Source: a virus
DNA: 46,726 bases
Strand: one strand, 5' to 3'
Virus record (IMG/VR): IMGVR_UViG_3300024432_000021
Span: 1-46,726 of that record
Below, one piece after another: positions 16,462-21,255 of the stretch (its first letter is position 1; every line of letters starts with the position of its first letter). The notes below the pieces were generated by a model. It did no database searches, was not told where the DNA came from, and was given only the letters and a program-made list of their open reading frames with translations. The position numbers and the translations under genes were made by a program.

Positions 16462-16778
16462 TTTATCTGCCTCCTTCGCGTCTTCTTACGAGCAGGTGTT
16501 ACCGTGATGATTTTGAGCTCGTTGGCTATTTTGACTACACAACCCGCGCTTTTCCCATCTACGGTTTGGCCAACGATAGTGAATCTGTCCATGAGTTGTT
16601 GGGTAACTCTGCCAGTGTGGATAACGTTCTGAAGGTCAAGCATGTCTATTCCACGTTCCAGCATGCGTTCTTGGGCGTGTGAAAGGATTACTACATCGCC
16701 ATCCTCCCACAAACGCCGGGCATGTTTCAGCGCAGCCCTGAAATCAGCAGCAGCATGGAATGGAATTACGTTACTCAT
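16458..16778 (-). CDS. DUF4258-type toxin of a type II toxin-antitoxin pair
   Basis: 106 aa from ATG 16778. The core reads VILSHAQERMLERGIDMLDLQNVIHTGRV, the helix-loop-helix typical of DUF4258 proteins (His34 and Arg42 among the recurrent residues), followed by beta strands (FTIVGQTVDG, CVVKIANELKIITV) and a basic C-terminus. DUF4258 proteins share an RNase-toxin-like fold with MqsR/RelE-type toxins. The upstream TTG at 16799 falls inside the operator palindrome and is not a sensible start. The predicted transcript leaves only about 5 nt before the ATG, so translation would be nearly leaderless. Probably stabilises the prophage or acts in phage defence. Confidence 0.8.
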   Translation of the reverse strand: MSNVIPFHAAADFRAALKHARRLWEDGDVVILSHAQERMLERGIDMLDLQNVIHTGRVTQQLMDRFTIVGQTVDGKSAGCVVKIANELKIITVTPARKKTRRRQIK

Positions 16779-16784
16779 GCTGGG

Positions 16785-16818
16785 TTGATATAATATCAAG
16801 TCTGGCGTGATTGGTCAA
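16785..16818 (-). promoter_or_regulatory. Promoter and palindromic operator of the toxin-antitoxin operon
   Basis: On the minus strand TTGACC (16818-16813) and TATTAT (16795-16790) are 17 nt apart. A perfect palindrome with 7-bp arms, TTGATAT-A-ATATCAA (16785-16799), covers the -10 element, the position expected for an autorepressor such as the HTH antitoxin. A separate 10-bp inverted repeat (16800-16809 with 16852-16861) flanks the -35. Confidence 0.65.
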
Positions 16819-16867
16819 GTGGAATCTGGGACCCCATCTTAATGAGGCCAGCACGCCAGACCGGAAC

Positions 16868-17113
16868 CTACCGCTTCTTCTTCCTCAGCTCCCGCCGCTC
16901 CCGCAGAAGGATCTCGAGAGCCTTGGTGCGATCCTTAAGCCCAAATAGCTTTCGTTCCTCTTCCAACAGCCTTACCGCCTCCTTACTCAGACCAAGCGTA
17001 ACATTCTGTTTTTCAAGGACTTCATAGCTCCCGGTGATAATGGCGATGACCTCATCCTGGGCTATTTCTGGCGGGATTTTCGGGGGCAATTTCATGAGTT
17101 CGTTTTCTATCAT
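16868..17113 (-). CDS. Small ribbon-helix-helix-like regulator
   Basis: 81 aa from ATG 17113 on the minus strand; ATG 17095 and an upstream TTG are alternatives. The segment QNVTLGLSKEAVRLLEEERKLFGLKDRTKALEILLRERREL resembles an RHH unit: a beta strand, a helix, a turn containing the Gly, and a second helix, followed by a basic tail RKKKR. Start 17113 coincides with the +1 predicted from the -35/-10 pair at 17148-17120, so the message would be leaderless. It is divergent from the zinc-ribbon gene at 17197, so the two may share control. Antitoxin-like or a phage repressor-type regulator; partner not obvious. Confidence 0.6.
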   Translation of the reverse strand: MIENELMKLPPKIPPEIAQDEVIAIITGSYEVLEKQNVTLGLSKEAVRLLEEERKLFGLKDRTKALEILLRERRELRKKKR

Positions 17114-17119
17114 ATATCT

Positions 17120-17148
17120 ATGGTACTCGCAATATGTAGTAGAGTCAA
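17120..17148 (-). promoter_or_regulatory. Candidate promoter for the RHH-like gene (leaderless geometry)
   Basis: Minus-strand TTGACT (17148-17143) and TACCAT (17125-17120) with a 17-nt spacer. A start point 7 nt after the -10 falls on ATG 17113. It is back to back with the + strand candidate at 17161-17190, with only 12 nt between the two -35 boxes. Confidence 0.5.
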
Positions 17149-17160
17149 GCAGAATAATGC

Positions 17161-17190
17161 TTGACAAGATACATAATGATGATGCATACT
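17161..17190 (+). promoter_or_regulatory. Candidate promoter for the zinc-ribbon gene (leaderless geometry)
   Basis: TTGACA (17161-17166, perfect -35) and CATACT (17185-17190) with an 18-nt spacer; a start point 7 nt further falls on ATG 17197. TACTAT at 17187-17192 is an alternative -10 but with a 20-nt spacer. Confidence 0.45.
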
Positions 17191-17196
17191 ATACCC

Positions 17197-17571
17197 ATGG
17201 AACGGGTCACCTGCTTAGATAAGCCAGAGAAGCCCGAAAAGGCGTGGACCGACCAAGACCATCCAGAGCCCCCCGAAAGTAGCCCTGTAAGCGTCACCCG
17301 CTCGAATTTGGGGGATTCTCATCGATGTCCGATATGCGGAAAGACTGTCCAGCAGCCAAAAAGAAGGAGGGGGAATCCGAAGGTTTATTGCTCTCACAAA
17401 TGTCAGAATCGAGCGCATAGGCTACGCAAAGCGGGCGCTCTTGAACGAAAAATAGATTCCGATCCGGATGTGGCAACCGAGTTATGCCCAATCTGCGAGG
17501 ACGAACGAGCCCAGAAATGCGTGGAAAACCCCACGGTCCAACAATCCGATGTGGGGAAAATAACCCAATGA
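17197..17571 (+). CDS. Zinc-ribbon protein near the integrase
   Basis: 124 aa from ATG 17197; several in-frame ATGs lie 15-21 nt upstream, but 17197 matches the promoter geometry. Residues ~1-40 are Pro/Glu-rich and probably disordered. Then CPICGK at 44-49 and YCSHKCQNRAHRLRKAG give a four-Cys ribbon of the type seen in small DNA-associated proteins with the YCSxxCxxRAxRxR pattern. A third CPIC with a later KC may form a second site. First rightward gene of the integration module, divergent from the RHH-like regulator, so a control or excision role is possible. Confidence 0.6.
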   Translation: MERVTCLDKPEKPEKAWTDQDHPEPPESSPVSVTRSNLGDSHRCPICGKTVQQPKRRRGNPKVYCSHKCQNRAHRLRKAGALERKIDSDPDVATELCPICEDERAQKCVENPTVQQSDVGKITQ

Positions 17572-17688
17572 TCTGTAGGGAATCATCCAACGCATTGGAT
17601 CACAGCGGATATCCCTGCGTTGTGGCAATGTCGCAATTGGCTAAGATCAGGCCCCCGCAACAATCGGAAAGCACCTGGGGGGAATGTC

Positions 17689-17946
17689 GTGCCCGAGAAG
17701 TCCGCCCGCAAGCTCGAACGCCTTGCTCAAGAGCTGCGCGCACAGCATGGCCGAAAATCTTCAGAACAAACAGACAACCGATTTCTACCTCTTACCTACG
17801 CAGCCGAGCGCCTCTCGATTTCGAAAAGCTGGCTTTACAAACACCACCGAGAGCTACCATTTATCATTCGGATAGGAGGCCGGATGAAAGTCTCTCGGAA
17901 AAAATTGAACGAATGGATGAAACAGAAAGGAGGCAGCATGCCATGA
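17689..17946 (+). CDS. Excisionase-like HTH protein
   Basis: 85 aa from GTG 17689, chosen because a G-run (17676-17682) lies just upstream; a TTG at 17620 would add 23 residues lacking recognisable structure. The core FLPLTYAAERLSISKSWLYKHHRELPFIIRIGGRMKVSRKKLNEWM is a winged MerR-type helix-turn-helix as in phage excisionases: HTH, a short wing (IGGRMKVS), and a closing helix with Trp. The stop overlaps the integrase start (ATGCCATGA), so the two are co-translated. Such proteins bend DNA at attP/attR to favour excision. An N-terminal basic helix (SARKLERLAQELRAQHG) precedes the HTH. Confidence 0.75.
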   Translation: MPEKSARKLERLAQELRAQHGRKSSEQTDNRFLPLTYAAERLSISKSWLYKHHRELPFIIRIGGRMKVSRKKLNEWMKQKGGSMP

Positions 17947-19013
17947 ATGGTTTCGGTCGTGTTTACAAGAGACACCGGATCTGGTGGATCGCTTACAGCC
18001 GCGGCGGGAAGGAATTCCGTGAAAGCGCGCGATCCACGAAACGTTCGGACGCCCTTGCGCTCCTGAGAAAACGCAACGAAGAGAGACTCGTGTCGGGAAG
18101 AGTTTTATTATCCCAAATATTTCATGACAGGATCTCAGATGCGAAAATCCGTGGAAACCGTTCGACCCGCCATTTCCCACGCTATCATCGCCACATTATT
18201 TCGTTTTTCGGCGACATTCCTACGCGCGACATCACTGCGCCGAGCATCCGACAGTATCAAGCCAGGCGGCTCAACCAAGGCGCCTCACCCGCAACGGTGA
18301 ATCGCGAAGTAAGCTCACTCGGGAAGGCGCTCCGACTTGCAATTGAGTCAGGGCTCCTTTCCCAATGCCCGCCGTTTCCGCCTCGGCTCAGGGAGTCGGA
18401 GCCACGCCAAGGATTTTTTGAATACGATGATTATGTTGCCATCCATGCTGAGTTCGAGCCGTGGGCGCAGGATGTGCTCGAGTTCGGGTACTTCACGGGA
18501 TGGAGACGCGGTGAGATCCTCGGTCTGACCTGGGGCGAGGTATTTTCCGATGACGATGGTGGCGGGACGATCCGGCTCGATCCGGCGCGATCCAAGAATC
18601 ATCGCGCTCGAGTACGACCCATCACCGAGGAGCTCCGGCCCGTCATCTTGCGGAGATCGAAGAATCGAATCCTTTCTTGCCCTTATGTCTTTCATCGGGG
18701 AGGCCGACGCATCCCGGCGGCAACGTTTCATGTCGCATGGGCCAAGGCGCGGAAGGCCGCGGGGCGGGACTATCTCCTATTCCATGACCTCCGGCGCAGC
18801 GTTGTCCGGAATCTCATCCGCGCCGGCGTCCGGGAGCGCGTCGCCATGGAGTATACTGGGCACCTGACGCGGCACGTGTTCGACCGCTACCACATCATCG
18901 GCGAAGATGACCTCGTGGAAGCTGCGGACAAACTCAAGTGCCACATAGATGGGTACCGGGATGCCGCGAAAGTCGTCCCGCTCTTCCCCAGAAAGGAGCG
19001 GAAGAGATCATGA
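17943..19013 (+). CDS. int: Tyrosine recombinase (phage integrase)
   Basis: 356 aa from ATG 17943. The frame is open to 17484 upstream, but that part overlaps two other genes. All catalytic residues are visible: Arg188 in TGWRRGEI, Lys near 218 (ARSKNHR), His281 and Arg284 in FHDLRRS, His307 in YTGHLT, and the nucleophile Tyr316 in FDRYH. Residues ~1-60 hold an N-terminal beta hairpin like an AP2-type arm-binding domain (RIWWIAYSRGGKEFRES), residues ~65-145 the SAM-like core-binding domain. It would recombine attP with a host attB. Stop overlaps the next gene (ATGA). The attachment core was not identified. Confidence 0.95.
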   Translation: MNGFGRVYKRHRIWWIAYSRGGKEFRESARSTKRSDALALLRKRNEERLVSGRVLLSQIFHDRISDAKIRGNRSTRHFPRYHRHIISFFGDIPTRDITAPSIRQYQARRLNQGASPATVNREVSSLGKALRLAIESGLLSQCPPFPPRLRESEPRQGFFEYDDYVAIHAEFEPWAQDVLEFGYFTGWRRGEILGLTWGEVFSDDDGGGTIRLDPARSKNHRARVRPITEELRPVILRRSKNRILSCPYVFHRGGRRIPAATFHVAWAKARKAAGRDYLLFHDLRRSVVRNLIRAGVRERVAMEYTGHLTRHVFDRYHIIGEDDLVEAADKLKCHIDGYRDAAKVVPLFPRKERKRS

Positions 19014-19483
19014 AGCTAATTTCCATTGTCGCTATGGTCTTTATTCTTGCGGCTCCCTCACCATCCCGGGCCGAAACAAGTGAGGATTTCCTTGCCTTCA
19101 TCGAGGCCGAGCTGGAGGATCTGAGCCGGTTCCGCTTGTCCAGCGATCCAGCGCAAGTCAGTCCTCGTGGCCCCAAAGACGAGCCCGGGAAGCTCTACCG
19201 GATCCTGGGATGGATGACTTATGGAACCTCGGCCGCCGATGTCATTACGACCGAGGTGATCCTGGCTCGCGGCGGGGGCGAGCTGAATCCCCTCATGCGT
19301 AACCGCGCCGTGCGGATCGGCTCGCGTAGCGTCTTCTGTGTTGCGTTTAATAAAAGTACCGAATATCTCCGTACTAAGAAAGGCCATCCCAAGATCGCGC
19401 TCTGGATGCGCATCTCGATTGTCGCTTTGCATGGCTATGTGGTGGCTCGGAATGTCCATGTCGCGAGGGGGCTCGAGCCATGA
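19010..19483 (+). CDS. Exported/membrane-associated protein resembling DUF5658
   Basis: 157 aa from ATG 19010, with GAAAGGAG further upstream and a 4-nt overlap with the integrase stop. Signal peptide MKLISIVAMVFILAAPSPSRA. The mature part has GTSAADVITTEVILARGGGELNPLMRN, a pattern like the DUF5658 consensus (D..TT....G..E.NP), and moderately hydrophobic helices at ~100-115 and ~128-145. Co-expressed with int from its position. Function unknown; the motif usually occurs in small integral membrane proteins, so the first segment might be a membrane anchor rather than a cleaved signal. Confidence 0.6.
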   Translation: MKLISIVAMVFILAAPSPSRAETSEDFLAFIEAELEDLSRFRLSSDPAQVSPRGPKDEPGKLYRILGWMTYGTSAADVITTEVILARGGGELNPLMRNRAVRIGSRSVFCVAFNKSTEYLRTKKGHPKIALWMRISIVALHGYVVARNVHVARGLEP

Positions 19484-19498
19484 GTTGAAGGAGCAGTA

Positions 19499-19645
19499 AT
19501 GAAAAAATCAAAAAAGGTAGTTGGCCCGAGAATTTTTGTGGGTTTTTCAGTGCTACAAAAAAACAAGTTGAATCATGGCAGCGAGTTACCTGGAAAACAT
19601 AGTACAAGTGCTATTCCATTGTTTTTAAGTTCCACGACAACTTAG
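19499..19645 (+). CDS. Possible small basic protein, 48 aa
   Basis: ATG 19499 with AAGGAG 8 nt upstream, right after the DUF5658-like gene. Product MKKSKKVVGPRIFVGFSVLQ then a Ser/Thr-rich C-terminus ending in Thr-Thr-Thr. No domain recognised. The Shine-Dalgarno and spacing argue for translation; the composition could also come from a decayed gene. Confidence 0.4.
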   Translation: MKKSKKVVGPRIFVGFSVLQKNKLNHGSELPGKHSTSAIPLFLSSTTT

Positions 19646-19646
19646 A

Positions 19647-19677
19647 CCACTACCAAAAATTGAGCCACTACCAAAAA
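19647..19677 (+). repeat. Two direct repeats upstream of the Cro-like gene promoter
   Basis: CCACTACCAAAAA occurs at 19647-19659 and again at 19665-19677, with an 18-bp period, ending 5 nt before the -35 box of the next gene. Tandem sites at that distance suit binding of a regulator next to RNA polymerase. Confidence 0.6.
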
Positions 19678-19682
19678 AGTAT

Positions 19683-19711
19683 TTGACAGGCCCATTTTTC
19701 AATGATAAATG
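19683..19711 (+). promoter_or_regulatory. Candidate promoter of the Cro-like HTH gene (leaderless geometry)
   Basis: Perfect -35 TTGACA at 19683-19688, a 17-nt spacer, and an extended -10 TGA-TAAATG ending at 19711. The expected start point is 19718, one base before ATG 19719, and no Shine-Dalgarno is present upstream of that ATG. Confidence 0.6.
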
Positions 19712-19718
19712 TAGATCT

Positions 19719-19901
19719 ATGGATGCAAGAGAACTCAAGCGAGCGCTAAAAAAATCTGGATTCACGCAGAGGGAGCTCGCCCGAGCAATCGGTGTCACAG
19801 ATACAGCTGTGTCGCTCTGGATGTCCGGAAAGCGGAAGATGCATCCTGCCTTCGGTACACTCATACGCCAAGCTGTTGAAAAGAAAGGGGCTGCGGCGTG
19901 A
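19719..19901 (+). CDS. Cro/CI-type XRE-family HTH regulator, 60 aa
   Basis: ATG 19719; the 12 codons open upstream overlap the promoter and are not used. Almost the whole protein is a helix-turn-helix: LKRALKKSGFTQRELARAIGVTDTAVSLWMSGKRKM, with the conserved Gln/Ala/Gly/Ser positions of XRE proteins and no dimerisation or cleavage domain. The size and make-up match Cro-like or small repressor proteins of temperate phages. The upstream tandem repeats are candidate binding sites. It starts the rightward early block, so it probably helps decide between lysis and lysogeny; no LexA-type cleavable CI was found in this window. Confidence 0.8.
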   Translation: MDARELKRALKKSGFTQRELARAIGVTDTAVSLWMSGKRKMHPAFGTLIRQAVEKKGAAA

Positions 19902-19995
19902 GCCAGAAATCGGACAAATCTCGGACAGCCCGCCCCGCTAGCCCTTTAGCCTCAGCAGTTTACCCCACCTTAGCGGCGTCTTCACGTCGCCATCC

Positions 19996-20037
19996 AAATG
20001 ACACGTTCTGCCACAACCTGCTAAGAAATGACACGTT
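19996..20037 (+). repeat. Direct repeat pair AAATGACACGTT, 30-bp period
   Basis: Identical 12-mers at 19996-20007 and 20026-20037, i.e. about three helical turns apart and so on the same DNA face. Each contains ACACGT, partly palindromic. Candidate operator or iteron sites. Confidence 0.55.
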
Positions 20038-20112
20038 AGGGAAATCCCTCTTTCCCCGCTTTAGCAAGTTTTATCCTAATTTGTCCGCAATTCTCGGACA
20101 CCAGTCGGACAG

Positions 20113-20191
20113 TTCTGCGGCCCGGCCAGGCGGTGCCAGGGCCGTAAACCCTCGGGCTTCTCGCAGCGCGAGGAGCGGCCGGGCCGCAGAG
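20113..20191. other. Long GC-rich hairpin (79 nt)
   Basis: A 13-bp perfect inverted repeat, CTGCGGCCCGGCC (20115-20127) with GGCCGGGCCGCAG (20177-20189), extends by a T-A and a G-U pair at the base. Inside the 49-nt loop a second hairpin CTCGC-AGC-GCGAG (20160-20172) forms. No T-run follows, so it is not a plain terminator. Confidence 0.65.
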
Positions 20192-20207
20192 TGACTGTGA
20201 TAAGACG

Positions 20208-20480
20208 ATGAAAGAAGAAAAGAGCACTCGCGGCATTCCACGTAGAGCAGGAAAGCGAACCGCAAAGATAACCGCTTATTACAGCATGCGTTATCCAACC
20301 AACAAGCTTCGGCGCATCCTCCGATCATCAGGAGAGAAAGAAGCCTGGAAATGGTCAAAGGCCCATGCCGCAGAGGCCATATTTACGCGGCTCCGCAACC
20401 GAATGAGTGAAGCAAATTGGTGGAAGAGGCGGGAAGAAAGGCGGATAGCCCTAAGGGAGGTCCATCATGTTGAATCCTGA
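20208..20480 (+). CDS. Hypothetical basic protein, 90 aa
   Basis: ATG 20208 with only a weak Shine-Dalgarno. Strongly basic and helical (KRTAKITAYYSMRYPTNKL, IFTRLRNRMSEANWWKRREE), so probably binds nucleic acid. No family recognised. First gene of the early operon after the long hairpin; it overlaps the next tiny gene. Confidence 0.55.
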   Translation: MKEEKSTRGIPRRAGKRTAKITAYYSMRYPTNKLRRILRSSGEKEAWKWSKAHAAEAIFTRLRNRMSEANWWKRREERRIALREVHHVES

Positions 20481-20586
20481 GTTCTGGATCATGCTGCTCT
20501 TCGCCTTGGGCTTCGTCATCAGCTGTTTGGGAATCATTCACACGGTTCTTCATTGGGGGGAAGACAGCGATCTGGAGGAGAGATGA
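20467..20586 (+). CDS. Tiny single-span membrane protein, 39 aa
   Basis: ATG 20467 with GGGAGG 7 nt upstream. Nearly all of the protein is a transmembrane helix (FWIMLLFALGFVISCLGIIHTVL) with a short acidic C-terminus EDSDLEER. Overlaps the previous gene's last codons and the next start (ATGA). Role unknown; tiny membrane proteins in early regions are often host-takeover or exclusion factors. Confidence 0.6.
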   Translation: MLNPEFWIMLLFALGFVISCLGIIHTVLHWGEDSDLEER

Positions 20587-20822
20587 CGAAGCATCCTGTA
20601 TTTGAATGGGCGGCTTGCTGGAGTTGCGGTGAACCCGTCATGAAGAACGGCCCATTCACCGTCGGATGCCCCGGTTGCGATCCCGATGTGCCGCGTTGCG
20701 AAAAGGCGTCTGACGTAGATACCCGGGAACTCCTACACCCGGAGCTGAGGGAGTACGCATCCATGGACGAGGCGCTGATCGAGGAGGCCCTGGCCAAACC
20801 CGGAGGTGCCCTATGCCCGTAA
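20583..20822 (+). CDS. Zinc-ribbon hypothetical protein, 79 aa
   Basis: ATG 20583 has a GGAGGAG Shine-Dalgarno and a 4-nt overlap with the previous stop, which favours it over the frame open further upstream. CWSCGEPV and GCPGCDP form a CxxC-x(n)-CxxC ribbon near residues 10-30; the second half is acidic and helical (MDEALIEEALAKPGG). Unknown function, one of several small ribbon proteins in this block. Confidence 0.6.
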   Translation: MTKHPVFEWAACWSCGEPVMKNGPFTVGCPGCDPDVPRCEKASDVDTRELLHPELREYASMDEALIEEALAKPGGALCP

Positions 20823-21052
20823 TCGTGCACGAGTTCCTAACTCAAGAACAAAATCTGATGCCCGAGTCAGAGATAAGGTGGAAGGCCAAGTGCAGGTAGT
20901 GCTGCTTCGTGGCGGAAAACCTCAAAACAGGAAACGCCGCCGAAGACGTGGCGCGCGCCCACTCCGTCATTCATGGGCACGATGTCGAGTTTAGCTGGTC
21001 GGTCATCGATTGCGTCGAGGGAGTGATCTGGACCGAGGATACGAGGAGGTGA
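20813..21052 (+). pseudogene. Small gene interrupted by an in-frame TAG (79-codon frame)
   Basis: ATG 20813 has a GGAGGTG Shine-Dalgarno and overlaps the previous gene. After 28 residues (MPVIVHEFLTQ... KAKCR) comes TAG at 20897-20899. The same frame then continues for 51 sense codons (CCFVAENLKTGNAAEDVARAH... VIDCVEGVIWTEDTRR) to TGA 21050-21052. The second part looks like protein, with good composition and a Cys cluster continuing the one before the stop. A strong Shine-Dalgarno for the following gene overlaps the TGA. Either a nonsense mutation, a sequencing error, or two short genes. General TAG recoding is unlikely because TAG ends other genes here. Confidence 0.5.
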
Positions 21053-21059
21053 TGTACAG

Positions 21060-21158
21060 ATGACGAAGCGAGATACATGGCCAAGCCCAAGGTTTTGTAG
21101 GGATTGTGAACGAGTCACAAGTGGAGATTGTGGCCAGCATAAACGCTCGTTTCAGTGA
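21060..21158 (+). CDS. Tiny Cys/His protein, 32 aa
   Basis: ATG 21060 with GAGGAGGTG 7 nt upstream. The product has FCRDCERVTSGDCGQHKR, three Cys and one His in 15 residues, enough for a single zinc site. Small but with one of the best ribosome-binding sites in the region. No family known to me. Confidence 0.5.
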   Translation: MTKRDTWPSPRFCRDCERVTSGDCGQHKRSFQ

Positions 21159-21197
21159 TGGCCCAGCAATGCCGGGCTAAAGCTGCGGAAAATAAAT

Positions 21198-21232
21198 TGC
21201 CCCGGCTGCCGTTCAACCAGCCAACCGGGGCA
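21198..21232. other. Hairpin in the leader of the ATPase gene
   Basis: TGCCCCGG (21198-21205) pairs with CCGGGGCA (21225-21232); an inner CTG/CAG adds three pairs. No T-run follows on either strand. It sits in the 97-nt gap before the Rad50-like gene and could be a processing or attenuation element. Confidence 0.45.
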
Positions 21233-21255
21233 CAACACGAAAGGCTACTAACCTT

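Larger units (their letters stand above)
19902..20207 (+). other. 306-nt stretch with repeats and a long hairpin; a weak ORF (19898-20194) may not be real
   Basis: An open frame beginning GTG 19898, overlapping the HTH stop, could encode 98 aa, but it is Arg/Ser/Ala/Pro-rich with no domain, and the DNA below it is full of repeats: CGGACA four times direct and once inverted (19913-20110), AAATGACACGTT twice (19996, 20026), and a 15-bp-arm hairpin at 20113-20191. I favour a regulatory or replication-related non-coding region between the Cro-like gene and the early operon. Confidence 0.45.

Noticed and set aside
16800-16861. 10-bp inverted repeat (16800-16809/16852-16861) as terminator of the RHH-like gene
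   Set aside because: The loop is 42 nt and no T-run follows; it overlaps the toxin promoter region and may be an operator or chance.
17484-17942. N-terminal extension of the integrase frame
   Set aside because: This part overlaps the zinc-ribbon and excisionase-like genes and shows no integrase features; ATG 17943 gives a normal-length integrase.
20897-20899. Genome-wide TAG recoding
   Set aside because: TAG ends several clear genes in the window (1453-1455, 9938-9940, 10290-10292) with normal lengths.
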